Source: Cytophagaceae bacterium (GTDB lineage: Bacteria; Bacteroidota; Bacteroidia; Cytophagales; Flexibacteraceae). From it: a stretch of DNA of 64,000 nt. Where the stretch lies: contig JAIXYP010000025.1 in the NCBI GenBank assembly GCA_027490155.1, positions 22,668-86,667 of the forward strand. The letters run 5' to 3'. Positions 45,973-54,508 of this stretch are shown piece after piece. Position 1 is the first letter of the stretch; every line of letters starts with the position of its first letter. The notes below the pieces were generated by a model. The model saw only the letters and a list, made by a program, of their open reading frames with translations. It did no database searches and was not told the DNA's origin. The position numbers and the translations under genes were made by a program.

Positions 45973-47016
45973 ATGAAGGAAACGTTAACTCCCGCGTATT
46001 TTCTTAGCCAAGACAGCTTCAAGAATTGGGCAAACGGAACCAATGAGGCTGACTGCCAATATTGGGATGGATGGTTAGCGGCCCACCCCGAACATCTACC
46101 CATGGCGACCTTAGCAGCAATGCTGCAGACAAAGGTCCCTGTAGCTGAAAGTGTCCAAAGTGCAGTGTCGGACAAGGAAATTGCAATTGAGTGGAAAAAA
46201 CTCCAGATCAGGATCGACCGAGATGCCAATAACCATCATGAGGCCAAACAAGTATACCTCAACGAGTGGTGGCGGACAGCTGCAGCTGCAGTCATTGCGA
46301 CGGTCATCACCGGTGGCAGCTTTTGGTTCTTGACGACACCATATCAGGTAGAGTATTCTGCCAAAGGAACAGAACGTAAAACAGTACATCTATCGGATGG
46401 TACCGATGTGACGCTCAATAGTAACACCAAGATCACGGCTGTTGCGAAATGGCGTTTTGGTGCTGTGCGCGAGGTTTGGCTAGAGGGCGAGGCCTATTTC
46501 AAGGTCAAATCGCATCCCGAATCTACCGAACTCCGGGACTTCATCGTCCATACGCATGATCTGGACGTGAAGGTAATCGGTACCCAATTCAATGTCGATA
46601 CCCGCAACCACCGGACAAGTGTTGTGCTGGACGAAGGCAAGGTACAGCTCAATCTTAACCAGGCCCGGACAGATACGTCTGTCATCCTGACCCCTGGCGA
46701 AGCTGCCGAATACACACTTAACAAAGGCGCTACCAAGGTTAAATCCTCGGCGTCTGCCAACCAGCATATTGGCGACTGGCGTTTTGGCTATTACAACTTC
46801 AACAAAACGACGCTTAAGGATGTGATCTCCTTGATTGAGGACAGGAACGATGTCCAAATCTTGCTAGACGATCAGTCACTATTGACCGAAACGATCACTG
46901 GCCGAGTGCCGAACAACAATTTGGACCAAGCGATGACATCCTTGGCCAAGCTGTTCAAGCTAGACTATCAGGTCAACGGCAAGCAGATCGTGCTGAAACG
47001 AAAGCCTACCCCTTAG
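45973..47016 (+). CDS. FecR family anti-sigma regulator
   Basis: This 347-residue single-pass protein has a cytoplasmic N-terminal sigma-binding part (about 1-95), a membrane segment (TAAAAVIATVITGGSFWFL, about residues 97-116), then the FecR periplasmic domain (HLSDGTDVTLNSNTKITAV; EGEAYFKV; FNVDTRNHRTSVVLDEGKVQ). A C-terminal DUF4974/STN-like domain (FNKTTLKDVISLIEDRNDV) contacts the SusC signalling domain. It holds the sigma factor encoded 43 bp upstream inactive until the receptor signals. Confidence 0.92.
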   Translation: MKETLTPAYFLSQDSFKNWANGTNEADCQYWDGWLAAHPEHLPMATLAAMLQTKVPVAESVQSAVSDKEIAIEWKKLQIRIDRDANNHHEAKQVYLNEWWRTAAAAVIATVITGGSFWFLTTPYQVEYSAKGTERKTVHLSDGTDVTLNSNTKITAVAKWRFGAVREVWLEGEAYFKVKSHPESTELRDFIVHTHDLDVKVIGTQFNVDTRNHRTSVVLDEGKVQLNLNQARTDTSVILTPGEAAEYTLNKGATKVKSSASANQHIGDWRFGYYNFNKTTLKDVISLIEDRNDVQILLDDQSLLTETITGRVPNNNLDQAMTSLAKLFKLDYQVNGKQIVLKRKPTP

Positions 47017-47143
47017 TTGGGCCATTTGGTCGTAACGACCATCCCTCCATACGCTTATTCCGAATTCCTTGCTGGCGGGCTTTGTCTGCCCTATGGGTCT
47101 TCTATTGCCGATACTACCACAGCCCTACCAAATTATCCGAAAA

Positions 47144-50100
47144 ATGAAGCGACAACTACACCTGAAGAGCAGCATCTTGAGCTGTCTTTTCTGCCTTGCA
47201 GTCCATGCAGGTGCCCAAGCGTCGAGCAGCCAAGTCATCCCCTCCATCGTGGTGGCGCAAAACAGCCAAAAGGCTAAGGTAGCACTCACCAAAGCTTTCC
47301 AAAGTCTCCAGAACAGGTTTAACGTTTCATTCCTGTTCAAGGACAATGACCTATCTGGCAAAGAGCTCTCTGCCGAGCTGCTAGAAGGGCGTGACCTGAA
47401 TACCATCTTGAGTGCTGTCGCTCGGGAGACAGGAATCAGGATAGAGCAATCGGGCCAAACTGTCTTTACGGTATCGTCAGAAATACCGAATAGCACCACA
47501 TCAGCCCCTAACCCTAGCAATCAAGCCTCGACCGAAACCCCGACAAGCGCAAGCTCGGCCAAAGATTTGGTCAAAGTCAAAGGAACGGTCAAGGACGAAG
47601 TTGGCGAACCTGTACCGGGTGCAACTGTAACGGTCAAATCGACCCAGAAAACAGTGGTGACGGACACAGAGGGCAATTTCAGTGTCGATGCTGAGGAGAC
47701 AGACATCTTGACGATCAAGTTCCTAGGTTACGAACCACAAGAAATCCCTGTTGCAGGCCGCAGCTCAATCAGTGTGGATCTCAAACCATCCTTATTGTTA
47801 ACAGGAGAGGTAGTTGTAGTGGGTTACGGTACCAAGACCCGCAAAGAGGTCAGCAGCTCCATATCTTCTGTCGGTAGCAAAGAGATCACCGCAACCCCAG
47901 TAGCCGATGCAGCACAAGCTCTCCAAGGTCGTGTAGCTGGGGTCCAGATCATCCAGAACTCAGGTGCGCCTGGTGGTACGGGTGGTACTTCTATCCGGAT
48001 CCGTGGTATATCGTCAGTGACGGGCTCTAACAACCCATTAATCGTCCTGGATGGTTTCCCGTTGCCAGACCAAACCTCAGACAATATCCTGAACAGCATC
48101 AACCCGAACGACATCGAGAGCATTGACGTGCTTAAGGATGCGGCAGCTGCTTCCATCTATGGGGTGCGTGGTAGCAATGGTGTGGTCATGATCACGACCA
48201 AACGTGGCAAAGAAGGCAAGATGAGCATCAACTTCGACGCTTATCGTGGCCTTCAGTCGGCTTGGAACTTGCCAAAGATGTTAGATGCCAAAGAGTATGC
48301 TGTCATCAATAGCGAGGCCAGGATTGCGAGTGGGCTAGCCCCGCTCAACAAACTATCAGACCCAAATCAAGTGCAAGAGCAATATGGCAAAGGCACAGAT
48401 TGGCTGGACGAAATCTTTAGGTCTGCCGCAATGACCAACTATGCCCTCACGATTGGTGGTGGGACAGACAAAGCGCGTTATTCGGTGTCAGGTGGGTATT
48501 TCCAACAAGATGGTATCGTGCGTGGTACGGACTTCGAGCGTTATTCCTTGCGGTTCAATGGTGATATCCAGGCCAGCAAAAAACTCAAGATCGGTAACAG
48601 CATTACGATGAGCCGCACGATCGAAACGCCTAAAAACACCTACGATCCGTTCAATAGCTTGCTGCTCCTCGCTGTAGCCTCTCCACCGACTGTACGCCCT
48701 TACAACCCAGACGGTAGCTATGCTGGTGGCAATGGCCAGACAGACGGTTTTAACGAACCAAACCCAATCTATGACATCAATGTGCCGCAAACGACCAATA
48801 CCCGTTTCCGGACCATTGCCTCTGTCTTTGCAGAATACGAAATCATCACGGGCCTTAGCGCTAGGGTAAACTTTGGCCTCGACTTCGTGATGCAAAACAT
48901 CCGGACTTGGAGTCCAGCAACACCATCAACTGGTGGCCGTCCGATCTCGATCACGGGCTTTGTGGACAACATCAACTACAACCCGAGCTATTTGGGCGAA
49001 TTCACGCTGAACTACAAAAACTCATGGGGTGACCATAACTTTAATGCCTTGGCTGGCTATACGGCCCAAGATAATAACTACAACACCCTAGGTGCTGGCC
49101 GCAATGGCTATGTTCGTCAAGATATGCGTGTTCTAGATGACGCGGCCATCGTGCCACAGAACCTGACCCAGACCTATAACTATGGCGGTTATGGCACAGC
49201 GCGGCTGCTGTCCTACATCGGCCGGGTGGGATATGACTACAAAGGCAAATATGTATTTTCGTTCAGCTTGCGTCAAGACGGATCATCGAACTTTGGACCT
49301 GGCAACAAATATGCCTTGTTCCCGTCGGCCTCAGCTGCTTGGAACGTGTCTGACGAGCCCTTTATGGAAGCTTTGCCAGTGGTTAGCAACCTGAAAGTGC
49401 GTGCTAGCATTGGTCAGACAGGCAACCAAAACGTAGCGGCATTTGCCTACCTACAACGCGTCAATACAGGCATTCAGTATCCGTTTGGCAACAGTAGCGG
49501 TAGTGGCGGCGCCAACTCGGCCGCTGCACCAACTGCTACCAAAAATGCAGATATCCGTTGGGAGAAAAACCAACAAGCTAACCTTGGCATCGACTTTGGC
49601 CTCTGGCGCAACAAGGTCAGCGTCTCCGTTGACCTTTATGACCGCCGCTCGCAAGACTTGATCTTCTTGGTCAACCCAACTGCTACGTCTGGTACATACG
49701 AAAGCTCACCAGTCAACACAGGTACGATGGTCAACCAAGGTGTTGATCTGACCCTTACAACAGTGAACACAGGAGACAACTCGCCTGTGCGTTGGTCATC
49801 CACGCTGATCCTATCTACGTTCCAGAACAAAGTGACCGACCTGGGCCTTAGCGCTCCGATCTTTAGCAACTTTAGCCGCATCAGCGGTGGTGGCCTACGG
49901 GTGGATGCTGGTAGCCCTGTTAACTACTTCTACGGATATGAGGCGGAAGGTATCTTCCAAACACGCGAAGAAATTGCCAACCATGCCGTCCAGACCCCAG
50001 GCACCAATCCTGCTAGCAGCACATCCCCTGGTGACATCAAATTCAAGGACCAAAATGGTGATGGTATCATCAACGACCAAGACCGTGTGAACCTCGGCAA

Positions 50101-50584
50101 CTCGATCCCGAACTTTACGTTTGGCTTCACGAATACCGTTAACTACAAATGGTTCGAGCTAAGTGTGTTCCTGCAAGGGTCTAGCGGCAACAAAGTGCTC
50201 AACTTCACCCGCTGGTACACCGAAGGTGGCGTGGCCAATGGCAACTTTAGCCAAGCAACCTTGAACCGCTGGACCGGACCAGGCACCAGCAACGATATGC
50301 CACGCATGGTCCAGTCAGATCCGAACCAAAACAACCGCGTGTCATCCCGCTTCGTCGAGGATGCGTCCTACCTAAGGGTCAAGAACATTAAGCTATCGTT
50401 TACGCTACCTGCCACCTGGACAAAAGCCGTCACTGCGACCAATATCCGTATCTATGGCTCGTGCCAGAATGCCCTTACTTTCACCAATTATACAGGCTTT
50501 GACCCCGAAGTGGGTGGCGGTGTGGACTTTGGTTTTTACCCACAAGCACGGACTTGGCTTGGTGGTCTCACCTTCGATTTCTAG
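47144..50584 (+). CDS. SusC/RagA family TonB-linked outer membrane protein with STN domain
   Basis: The ATG at 47144 gives 1,146 residues and a signal peptide (LKSSILSCLFCLAVHAGAQ). A TTG-started longer frame at 47069 is not needed. An N-terminal STN signalling domain (LTKAFQSLQNRFNVSFLF ... LEGRDLNTILSAVA) is followed by a carboxypeptidase-like domain, the plug with VVVVGYGTKTRKE and IRIRGISS, and the large barrel. It imports glucan oligosaccharides with SusD acting as a lid. The STN domain makes it a transducer, matching the sigma/FecR pair upstream. The following SusD gene, 82 bp on, completes the pair. Confidence 0.95.
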   Translation: MKRQLHLKSSILSCLFCLAVHAGAQASSSQVIPSIVVAQNSQKAKVALTKAFQSLQNRFNVSFLFKDNDLSGKELSAELLEGRDLNTILSAVARETGIRIEQSGQTVFTVSSEIPNSTTSAPNPSNQASTETPTSASSAKDLVKVKGTVKDEVGEPVPGATVTVKSTQKTVVTDTEGNFSVDAEETDILTIKFLGYEPQEIPVAGRSSISVDLKPSLLLTGEVVVVGYGTKTRKEVSSSISSVGSKEITATPVADAAQALQGRVAGVQIIQNSGAPGGTGGTSIRIRGISSVTGSNNPLIVLDGFPLPDQTSDNILNSINPNDIESIDVLKDAAAASIYGVRGSNGVVMITTKRGKEGKMSINFDAYRGLQSAWNLPKMLDAKEYAVINSEARIASGLAPLNKLSDPNQVQEQYGKGTDWLDEIFRSAAMTNYALTIGGGTDKARYSVSGGYFQQDGIVRGTDFERYSLRFNGDIQASKKLKIGNSITMSRTIETPKNTYDPFNSLLLLAVASPPTVRPYNPDGSYAGGNGQTDGFNEPNPIYDINVPQTTNTRFRTIASVFAEYEIITGLSARVNFGLDFVMQNIRTWSPATPSTGGRPISITGFVDNINYNPSYLGEFTLNYKNSWGDHNFNALAGYTAQDNNYNTLGAGRNGYVRQDMRVLDDAAIVPQNLTQTYNYGGYGTARLLSYIGRVGYDYKGKYVFSFSLRQDGSSNFGPGNKYALFPSASAAWNVSDEPFMEALPVVSNLKVRASIGQTGNQNVAAFAYLQRVNTGIQYPFGNSSGSGGANSAAAPTATKNADIRWEKNQQANLGIDFGLWRNKVSVSVDLYDRRSQDLIFLVNPTATSGTYESSPVNTGTMVNQGVDLTLTTVNTGDNSPVRWSSTLILSTFQNKVTDLGLSAPIFSNFSRISGGGLRVDAGSPVNYFYGYEAEGIFQTREEIANHAVQTPGTNPASSTSPGDIKFKDQNGDGIINDQDRVNLGNSIPNFTFGFTNTVNYKWFELSVFLQGSSGNKVLNFTRWYTEGGVANGNFSQATLNRWTGPGTSNDMPRMVQSDPNQNNRVSSRFVEDASYLRVKNIKLSFTLPATWTKAVTATNIRIYGSCQNALTFTNYTGFDPEVGGGVDFGFYPQARTWLGGLTFDF

Positions 50585-50666
50585 GCCCAACCAGGCTAGG
50601 TGGTCAGCCCTAGCATCTGCTGACTGACCGCCAAAAAAACTAACACCAATCCCCAAAAGCTACTAA

Positions 50667-52160
50667 ATGAAAACGTTCAAAACAGTTGGGCTTGCCGCCG
50701 TGGTGCTGCTGATGTTTGGTTGCCAGAAAGACTTTCTGGACTTGAAACCCAACAACACAATCACAGACGAAAACTTTTATCAAACAGAGGCCGACGCGGT
50801 CAATGCGACGAACGCTGTATACTCGCCTGCACAGGGCCTATACAACGGTGCTGCCTGGCAGATGCTAGACATCATGTCCGACAACTCGGACAAAGGTGGT
50901 GGTGGTGCCAATGACGGTGCCGAAGTCTATGAGCTGGACAACTTCACGCTGACTTCGTTCAACCCGATGGTCAACACCTACTACACCCAATGTTACCAAG
51001 GTATCCAGCGGGCGAACATCGTCTTGGCTAAGGTACCTGGCATCTCTGGCATGAACGAAGATATCCGGAAACGCTGCCTAGGCGAAGCCCGTTTCTTACG
51101 TGGATGGTATTACTACATGCTGGTTCGGATCTTTGGCGACGTGCCATTGTACACGGCCCCTATCACACTTGCAGAGTCTTACAACATCGGCAGGACGAGC
51201 AAAACGGTGGTCTATGACACGATCATCGGGGACTTTACCCAAGCGGCCAAGTTGTTGCCAACCAGCCGCTACTTTGGCGACAATGCTGGCAGGGTCAACA
51301 AGTGGGCAGCACTCGGTATGCAAGCCAGTGCCTATCTCACGATGGGTGACAAAGCTAAGGCAGCTGAAAAAGCCCTAGAGGTTATCAACTCGGGGGTTTA
51401 TACCCTCAATAGGTACTATGGCGATAACTTCAACGTGGACAAAGAGAATGGTCCTGAGTCATTGTTTGAGGTTCAGTACCGTAACGGTGGCCAACAGTGG
51501 AACTTTTATGGCCAAGGCAACGTGATCAACTGTTTCTTCGGACCACGTGCCCAGAACATTGTGCAGTCGTCTGGCTACGGATTTAACGTGCCAACCAACG
51601 AGTTCGTGAGCAATTATGAGCGTGACGGTAGTGGCACGATCATCGACACAATGCGTCGGAATGTTACACTTTGGGCCCCTGGGGATAAGTTTGGCAGCTA
51701 TACCCAGCCAAGCAGCCTCGAAGGATCGCCTAGTGGATACAACGTCCGTAAATACTTTGTGCCAGCAACAAACACCAATGCTGATGCTGGTGGCTGGAGC
51801 TGTGCCATTAATGTGCCAGTGCTACGGTATGCTGAAGTCTTGTTGATTGCAGCTGAGGCTCTCGGCAGCGGTGCTGGCGAGCGGTATGCGAATGACGTTC
51901 GGTCAAGGGCGCGCCTAGGCCCTATGCCAGGTGGCCTATCGGCATCAGATTACCTAGAGGCAATTTATAGGGAGCGCCGCATAGAACTGGCCTTTGAGTG
52001 CAACCGTTGGTTTGACCTATTGCGTCATCCAGACCCGACTTACATGGTCCGGAAGATGCAGGCCACAGGCCGCAACGCCCAAGAAAAACACAAGCTGATG
52101 CCGCTGCCGCAAGCTGAACGCGACAAAAATCCGAACCTGTCCCAGAACCCAGGCTATTAA
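50667..52160 (+). CDS. SusD/RagB family nutrient-binding lipoprotein
   Basis: This 497-residue lipoprotein has the signal TVGLAAVVLLMFGC (acylated Cys 19). The mature start KDFLDLKPNNTITDENFYQTE is typical of SusD. The TPR-like helical core includes YYTQCYQGIQRANIVLAKVP and RFLRGWYYYMLVRIFGDVPL, and the C-terminus carries EAIYRERRIELAFECNRWFDLLR. It captures oligosaccharide over the SusC barrel. Sugar specificity cannot be read directly; the downstream enzymes indicate a beta-glucan. Confidence 0.96.
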   Translation: MKTFKTVGLAAVVLLMFGCQKDFLDLKPNNTITDENFYQTEADAVNATNAVYSPAQGLYNGAAWQMLDIMSDNSDKGGGGANDGAEVYELDNFTLTSFNPMVNTYYTQCYQGIQRANIVLAKVPGISGMNEDIRKRCLGEARFLRGWYYYMLVRIFGDVPLYTAPITLAESYNIGRTSKTVVYDTIIGDFTQAAKLLPTSRYFGDNAGRVNKWAALGMQASAYLTMGDKAKAAEKALEVINSGVYTLNRYYGDNFNVDKENGPESLFEVQYRNGGQQWNFYGQGNVINCFFGPRAQNIVQSSGYGFNVPTNEFVSNYERDGSGTIIDTMRRNVTLWAPGDKFGSYTQPSSLEGSPSGYNVRKYFVPATNTNADAGGWSCAINVPVLRYAEVLLIAAEALGSGAGERYANDVRSRARLGPMPGGLSASDYLEAIYRERRIELAFECNRWFDLLRHPDPTYMVRKMQATGRNAQEKHKLMPLPQAERDKNPNLSQNPGY

Positions 52161-52183
52161 TCCCACGACTGACACCAACGACC

Positions 52184-53470
52184 ATGACCAATCGACTAAA
52201 ATACCTACCCCTCTTGGTTGCCGGCTTGGCCATCATGCTTGGGGCCTGCAAAAAGGATGATCCATCGCTCAAGGGCTCGGCCTCTGAGGCCGACTTTGCC
52301 TTCACGGTGCAGCGCATGCCTGGTGGTGACACCTTGCCATACGTTAGCCGGGTAACCTTCAGCAACAACACGAAGGACGCCTTTAGCTACCTCTGGGACT
52401 TTGGGGATAACACAACCTCGTCGGAGGCTTCGCCGATACATACATACAACGTAGCCAATATCTATACTGTCAGCCTGACGAGTGTAGGAGCCGGTGGTAA
52501 CAACAAAACCACCCGTTCTATCTCGATCGATGGGGCTTGTGCCTACCCACAATATGCCGCGCTAACAGGTTGTGCTAGCCGCCGCTGGTCAATGAGTCCA
52601 GTCAATGATGCGATCAAGATTATGTCAGCCGATGGGCAGCAGACGTTCTATAGCGGCGCTGCAACACCATGCCAAACGGACGATATCTATGCCTTCTTTG
52701 CAGATGGAACACTAGGCTATGATGCCAAAGGTGGTACTTTCTTGGCTAACGAAGGTCCTGCGCCTTATTCGTGCCAAGCTGCCAAGACGAACGCCAAGAA
52801 GTTTTACCTGATCAAGAACGGTACTGGCAACCCACGCATCGTACTGGATAGCAATAACGCTGGCCGCCGCCCTTTTTTGGGCACTACGGACAAAGTTGTT
52901 GGCAACTCGTACGAGGTGCTGAGTGTATCAACCAGCGACATGACAGTTCAGGGAACCTTGATGGATGGCTCCATAATCCGGATGAAATTCATCAATGGGT
53001 TTGACATTAACGCCATCAAACTATACCTGACTGGTGGTAGCCGCCGGACTTGGATGCTGGACACCATGGGTGGTGCCAATGCCATCACGGCAGGGCTAGA
53101 AGCCAACCCGACACAGTATTTTGGCGGTGGCCCGCTTGCTCCTTGCCAAAAAGATGATTGGTACACCTTTACCCAGACTGACTCAGTTTATGTCAACTGC
53201 AATGGTAGCACCTTGTTGCCACCGTCCTACAGCTGTGGTGCGGACAAAAGCTTCAACAAGAACTTTACGTTCGGCACGATCGTGGGGAGTGTGGCAGGCC
53301 TAGCGCAGTTTAGCCTGCCTAGCAATGACCCTAACTTCTGGATTGGTGTGTTTGACCGCTCGCCCGAGAACGTCTATCGGATCTTATCTATCGATAACCA
53401 ATCGATGGTCATACGGTCTGGCAATGGTAGTGGCGTCGTTCATGACATGAAATTCAAGATCAAAAACTAA
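52184..53470 (+). CDS. PKD-domain lipoprotein with two homologous modules, probable surface glycan-binding protein
   Basis: This 428-residue lipoprotein has the signal PLLVAGLAIMLGAC (acylated Cys 23). Next comes a PKD domain (about 40-115; FSYLWDFGDNTTSSEASPIHTY). Two tandem modules of about 140 residues follow, with matching landmarks RRWSM / RRTWM, CQTDDIYAF / CQKDDWYTF and YSCQAA / YSCGAD. PKD proteins in this position of laminarin-type loci act as surface glycan-binding proteins; that role is by analogy. No catalytic residue pattern was found. It lies 23 bp behind SusD and 27 bp ahead of the GH16 gene, so it is in the same operon. Confidence 0.8.
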   Translation: MTNRLKYLPLLVAGLAIMLGACKKDDPSLKGSASEADFAFTVQRMPGGDTLPYVSRVTFSNNTKDAFSYLWDFGDNTTSSEASPIHTYNVANIYTVSLTSVGAGGNNKTTRSISIDGACAYPQYAALTGCASRRWSMSPVNDAIKIMSADGQQTFYSGAATPCQTDDIYAFFADGTLGYDAKGGTFLANEGPAPYSCQAAKTNAKKFYLIKNGTGNPRIVLDSNNAGRRPFLGTTDKVVGNSYEVLSVSTSDMTVQGTLMDGSIIRMKFINGFDINAIKLYLTGGSRRTWMLDTMGGANAITAGLEANPTQYFGGGPLAPCQKDDWYTFTQTDSVYVNCNGSTLLPPSYSCGADKSFNKNFTFGTIVGSVAGLAQFSLPSNDPNFWIGVFDRSPENVYRILSIDNQSMVIRSGNGSGVVHDMKFKIKN

Positions 53471-53497
53471 ACCAGTAACATCTCCTTTAGCTTTGCC

Positions 53498-54370
53498 ATG
53501 ACTTACCAAGAAACCAAAACAAGGATGATCCCTTTCCTACTTCCGTTGGCCCTTATTGCTTCCCTGATCAGCAGCAGCTGTACTGAAAAGGACAAAGTGG
53601 TGAGCACAACCCCTGTTGTGTCCACGAGTGACAAGGGTTGGACCTTCGAGACGACACCGGTCTTTGCAGACGAGTTCGACTATGTTGGGAAGCCCAACAC
53701 GGCCAAATGGGGATATGACGTCGGCGGTAGCGGCTGGGGGAACAACGAAAAAGAGTTCTATACAGCGGCTGGTGCCAATGCTGATGTGTCCAATGGTGTC
53801 CTGACGATCGAGGCGCGGCGCGAAAACATGGGCGGCATGGAATACACCTCCTGCCGCATGGTAACGCGAAACAAAGCTGACTATACCTATGGTCGTTTTG
53901 AGGCCAAGATCAAGCTACCAAATGGCCGTGGCCTTTGGCCTGCCTTCTGGATGTTGCCCACCGATTCTGAATATGGCAACTGGCCTAAATCGGGCGAGAT
54001 CGACATCATGGAGCAAGTAGGTTACGAGCCGCTCAAGATCCACCAAAGTGTCCATACCGAGGCCTTTAACCACACCATCGGCACGCAAAAAACAGCGAGC
54101 ACTGATGTTTCGTCGGCTACGTCTGCCTTCCAGATTTATCGAGTGGACTGGACTCCGTACGCTGTTCGTGGCTATGTAAACGATGTCAAAGTGTTTGAGT
54201 TCGTAAACAATGGTGGCTATGCCAAGTGGCCATTTGACAAAAAATTCCACATCCTGCTCAATATTGCCGTTGGTGGTAACTGGGGCGGTGTAAACGGCAT
54301 CGACAATGCGGCCTTCCCAGCACAGATGCAGGTGGACTATGTCCGTGTCTATCGGATGATAGAGAAATAA
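53498..54370 (+). CDS. GH16 family endo-beta-glucanase (laminarinase-type) lipoprotein
   Basis: This 290-residue enzyme has a lipobox at SLISSSC (Cys 28) after a long N-terminal region; a start at 53525 would shorten the signal by nine residues. The GH16 catalytic motif GEIDIMEQVG places the nucleophile at Glu 167, the assisting Asp at 169 and the acid/base at Glu 172. Trp-rich substrate strands (FEAKIKLPNGRGLWPAFWML) and the C-terminal FHILLNIAVGGNWGG are also typical of bacterial laminarinases. It likely cuts beta-1,3-glucan (or mixed-linkage glucan) at the cell surface to feed SusCD. A terminator follows. Confidence 0.93.
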   Translation: MTYQETKTRMIPFLLPLALIASLISSSCTEKDKVVSTTPVVSTSDKGWTFETTPVFADEFDYVGKPNTAKWGYDVGGSGWGNNEKEFYTAAGANADVSNGVLTIEARRENMGGMEYTSCRMVTRNKADYTYGRFEAKIKLPNGRGLWPAFWMLPTDSEYGNWPKSGEIDIMEQVGYEPLKIHQSVHTEAFNHTIGTQKTASTDVSSATSAFQIYRVDWTPYAVRGYVNDVKVFEFVNNGGYAKWPFDKKFHILLNIAVGGNWGGVNGIDNAAFPAQMQVDYVRVYRMIEK

Positions 54371-54419
54371 TATCTGGGCCCATCTGGCCGTACGACGCTA
54401 TTCCATTTAATGAGCCAAG

Positions 54420-54456
54420 TACCCACATTTTGACAAGCTCCGAGTGTGGGTATTTT
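54420..54456 (+). terminator. Terminator between the GH16 and GH3 genes
   Basis: TACCCACA (54420-54427) pairs with TGTGGGTA (54445-54452), loop 17 nt, followed by TTTT. It would stop or attenuate the SusC-GH16 transcript ahead of GH3. Confidence 0.7.
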
Positions 54457-54508
54457 GGTTTGTTGACCGTCCTGATATCATCATTACTGATTCTAATCCA
54501 GAAGATCA

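Noticed and set aside
47069..47143. TTG start for SusC
   Set aside because: The ATG at 47144 gives a standard signal peptide; the extra 25 residues carry no signal character.
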